A DNA stretch of 64,000 nt, taken from Trinickia caryophylli. GTDB lineage: Bacteria; Pseudomonadota; Gammaproteobacteria; Burkholderiales; Burkholderiaceae. The notes under the pieces are model-generated. The model searched no databases, had not been told where the DNA came from, and saw only the letters and a list, made by a program, of their open reading frames with translations. The stretch is from assembly GCF_034424545.1 (NCBI RefSeq), contig NZ_CP139971.1, positions 1,922,001-1,986,000 on the forward strand. Direction: 5' to 3'. Made by a program: the position numbers and the translations under genes. Shown in pieces: positions 62,006-64,000 of the stretch (position 1 is the stretch's first letter; every line of letters begins with the position of its first letter).

Positions 62006-63505
62006 GTGAAAGCATCGAACATTCTCGCGGATCTCGGCATTTCGCACCTGGCGGAAGCCGGCGATATCGCAGTCCATTCGCCTATCGACGGCGGGCTGAT
62101 CGGCCGCGTGGCGAGCCAGACCGTTGCCGATGTGGATGCGGCACTGGCGAAAGCGCAAGAGGCCTATAAGGTTTGGCGCAGTGTTCCCGCGCCGCGTCGC
62201 GGCGAACTCGTTCGTCTGCTCGGCAACAAGCTGCGCGAGCGCAAGCAGGCGCTCGGTAGCATGATCACGCTGGAAACGGGCAAGATTCTGCAGGAAGGCC
62301 TTGGCGAAGTGCAGGAGATGATCGACATCTGCGATTTCGCCGTGGGTCTTTCGCGTCAACTCTACGGTCTGACCATCGCCTCGGAGCGCCCGGGCCACCG
62401 GATGGCCGAAACGTGGCATCCGATGGGCGTTTGCACGGTCATCTCGGCATTCAACTTCCCGGCCGCCGTATGGTCGTGGAACGCCGCACTCGCGCTTGTG
62501 TGCGGCAACGCGGTGATTTGGAAACCGTCGGAAAAAACGCCGCTCACGGCGCTGGCGGTGGACAAGATTCTGCAGGACGCGCTCGAGGCGTTCGGCGATG
62601 CGCCGGCCGGCCTGACGGCGGTGATCAACGGCGGGCGCGACGTGGGTGCCAAACTCGTGGCGGACCCGCGCTCGAGCATTGTGAGTGCGACCGGCAGCAC
62701 GGAAATGGGGCGCGCTGTGGGCGTGGAAGTCGCGCGTCGTTTCGGTCGCTCCCTTCTCGAACTCGGCGGCAACAACGCCGGTATCGTTTCGCCCACCGCG
62801 GACCTCGAACTGGCACTGCGCGGCATCCTGTTCTCCGCGGTCGGCACGGCAGGCCAGCGCTGCACGACGCTGCGGCGCCTGTTCGTGCACGAAAGCATTT
62901 ACGACAACGTCGTTCAGCGCCTCAAGACCCTTTACGGCAAGGTCGCGATCGGCAACCCGCTCGAGCAGGGCACGCTGATGGGGCCGCTCATCGACGAGCA
63001 GTCGTTCGGCCGGATGCAGGCGGCTCTCGCGCAGGCGAAGCACGAGGGCGGCACCGTGTTCGGCGGCGAGCGCCACACGGTCGCTGGCAATGAAAAGGGT
63101 TTCTATGTACGGCCCGCCATCGTGGAGATGCCGTCGCAGACCGACGTCGTGCTGACCGAGACGTTCGCGCCCATTCTTTATGTGTTGAAGTACCGCGATT
63201 TCAGCGAAGCCGTGGACGGCAACAACGCCGCGCACCATGGCCTGTCGTCGTGCGTGTTCACGACAGACCTGCGCGAGAGCGAACGTTTCCTGTCGGCCTC
63301 GGGCAGCGATTGCGGGATCGCGAACGTCAACATCGGCCCGAGCGGCGCCGAGATTGGCGGCGCGTTCGGCGGCGAGAAGGAAACCGGGGGCGGACGCGAA
63401 TCGGGCTCGGATGCGTGGAAGGCATACATGCGCCGCGCCACGAACACGGTGAACTTCTCCTCGGCGCTGCCGCTCGCGCAAGGTATCGACTTCAATATCG
63501 GCTGA
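62006..63505 (+). CDS. amaB: Aminoadipate-semialdehyde dehydrogenase (ALDH7 type)
   Basis: A 499-residue aldehyde dehydrogenase of the ALDH7A1/AmaB group. It oxidises 2-aminoadipate 6-semialdehyde (in equilibrium with piperideine-6-carboxylate) to 2-aminoadipate. Catalytic C286 (GQRCTTLRR), general base E252 (LELGGNNAG), and the ALDH7-type ends (GPSGAEIGGAFGGEKETGGG) are present. GTG 62006 follows AAAAGGAAC. The 277-base gap upstream holds GTATAGTTT-like AT-rich DNA that may be its promoter. Confidence 0.93.
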   Translation: MKASNILADLGISHLAEAGDIAVHSPIDGGLIGRVASQTVADVDAALAKAQEAYKVWRSVPAPRRGELVRLLGNKLRERKQALGSMITLETGKILQEGLGEVQEMIDICDFAVGLSRQLYGLTIASERPGHRMAETWHPMGVCTVISAFNFPAAVWSWNAALALVCGNAVIWKPSEKTPLTALAVDKILQDALEAFGDAPAGLTAVINGGRDVGAKLVADPRSSIVSATGSTEMGRAVGVEVARRFGRSLLELGGNNAGIVSPTADLELALRGILFSAVGTAGQRCTTLRRLFVHESIYDNVVQRLKTLYGKVAIGNPLEQGTLMGPLIDEQSFGRMQAALAQAKHEGGTVFGGERHTVAGNEKGFYVRPAIVEMPSQTDVVLTETFAPILYVLKYRDFSEAVDGNNAAHHGLSSCVFTTDLRESERFLSASGSDCGIANVNIGPSGAEIGGAFGGEKETGGGRESGSDAWKAYMRRATNTVNFSSALPLAQGIDFNIG

Positions 63506-63521
63506 GTTTTTTCGTTTCGAG

Positions 63522-63545
63522 CGGGGGCGCAAGCGCTCGCCCCCG
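63522..63545 (+). other. GC hairpin between amaB and the next gene
   Basis: An eight-base-pair stem (63522-63529 with 63538-63545) with eight-base loop. A T-run lies before rather than after it, so it is not a rightward intrinsic terminator. It may protect the upstream RNA or separate expression of the two genes. Confidence 0.4.
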
Positions 63546-63645
63546 AACGGTCGATCGCAGACGCCGAGGCGAAACCGAATCGGCAAATGATCGCGGCGGG
63601 CGCCCGCAAGCGGGTGCCTCTTTATTCGGTACTGTGGAGCAAGAC

Positions 63646-64000
63646 GTGAGTTCTCAAGTCGTTATCGTTGGCGGCGGCGTGGTCGGCAGTTCCATCGCTT
63701 ACTTTTTGCGCGCTTCGGATCCGACGGTGTCCGTGACCGTCATCGAGCGCGACCCGAGCTATGCGAAGTCGTCGTCGGCGCTATCGGCTGCCTCCATCCG
63801 GCAGCAATTTTCCACGCCGCTTTCGATTCGGATGTCGCTTTACGGCATCGAGTTTCTGCGCAACATCGGCGAGCTTCTCGAAGTGGATGGTAACAAGCCC
63901 GAGATCGATCTTCACGAGGGCGGCTACCTGTTTCTTGCCACGCCGGCCGGCGAGGGGATCCTGCGCGAGAATCACGCGCTGCAGCGAAGCCTGGGCGCCG
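63646..64000 (+). CDS. DadA/AmaA-type FAD-dependent amine oxidase (cut by window end)
   Basis: 118 residues visible. The N-terminal Rossmann motif is VVIVGGGVVGSSIAYFL with the ERDPSYAKSSSALSAASIRQQF segment typical of DAO-family flavoproteins (sarcosine, proline and pipecolate oxidases). Next to amaB the best guess is L-pipecolate oxidase (AmaA), which makes the substrate of AmaB. GTG 63646 follows TGGAG. The remainder lies beyond the window. Confidence 0.75.
   Translation, partial: MSSQVVIVGGGVVGSSIAYFLRASDPTVSVTVIERDPSYAKSSSALSAASIRQQFSTPLSIRMSLYGIEFLRNIGELLEVDGNKPEIDLHEGGYLFLATPAGEGILRENHALQRSLGA

Noticed and set aside
63522-63545. Intrinsic terminator after amaB.
   Set aside because: The hairpin lacks a following T-run on either strand; recorded only as a hairpin.

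Overview
The window looks like a chromosomal segment of a GC-rich (about 65%) member of the Burkholderiaceae, probably plant- or host-associated. The evidence is a Hrp2-type type III secretion system (T3SS) with HrpB1/HrpB2/HpaA/HpaB-like proteins and plant-inducible-promoter (PIP) boxes, a Burkholderia-style amide/branched-chain ABC cluster, and a bacterial lysine catabolic cluster. The species cannot be fixed from sequence alone.

Left edge (1-9.0 kb): an accessory block tied to the T3SS. A truncated cytochrome P450 sits directly behind a small proline-rich secreted-protein candidate, under a perfect PIP box (1840-1864). Divergent from these are a lytic transglycosylase, an APS kinase and a propeller/TPR-like protein. 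Next comes an effector candidate with its own perfect PIP box (4631-4655), then an 816-residue protein that joins an effector-like N-terminus to an amino-acid 2-monooxygenase (tryptophan/lysine/phenylalanine monooxygenase family).

9.1-18.0 kb: an operon for amide uptake and hydrolysis, made of a nitrilase-fold amidohydrolase, an ABC importer (binding protein, permease, fused permease-ATPase, ATPase), an amidase-signature amidase, an AmiC-like amide sensor and an AmiR-like ANTAR antiterminator. Its leader carries a sigma70-like promoter, hairpins and a strong intrinsic terminator just before the first gene, as expected for AmiC/AmiR control. The upstream monooxygenase is of a family that makes amides from amino acids, so the two parts could form one pathway, possibly with the first enzyme injected into a host.

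18.3-30.8 kb: a type IVb (R64 thin-pilus-like) cluster with a PilT-type ATPase on the opposite strand, TcpQ/PilL-domain protein, secretin PilN, PilO, PilP, assembly ATPase PilQ, PilR, pilin PilS, a degenerate second ATPase, PilM and a PilV-like tip pilin. No prepilin peptidase or shufflon recombinase is present in the window.

31.0-52.4 kb: the T3SS. The secretin SctC, a soluble histidine kinase, an HrpG-like OmpR-family regulator and a secretin N-domain paralogue run rightward. HpaB, a tiny Met-rich protein, an HrpD6-like protein, SctD, HpaA, SctS, SctR, SctQ, SctP, SctV and SctU run leftward. HrpB1, SctI, SctJ, SctK, SctL, SctN, SctO and SctT run rightward. PIP boxes precede sctD, sctU and hrpB1; the AraC-type activator that would read them is not in the window.

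52.5-64.0 kb: an HSL-type esterase, a cysteine desulfurase fused to a DUF442 phosphatase-like domain, then lysine catabolism: a LysR regulator, 2-oxoadipate dioxygenase/decarboxylase (HglS), a large D-2-hydroxyglutarate-dehydrogenase-type flavoprotein, an amino-acid binding protein, aminoadipate-semialdehyde dehydrogenase (AmaB) and the start of a DadA/AmaA-type flavoprotein cut by the window end. I saw no tRNA, rRNA, CRISPR array or insertion sequence.
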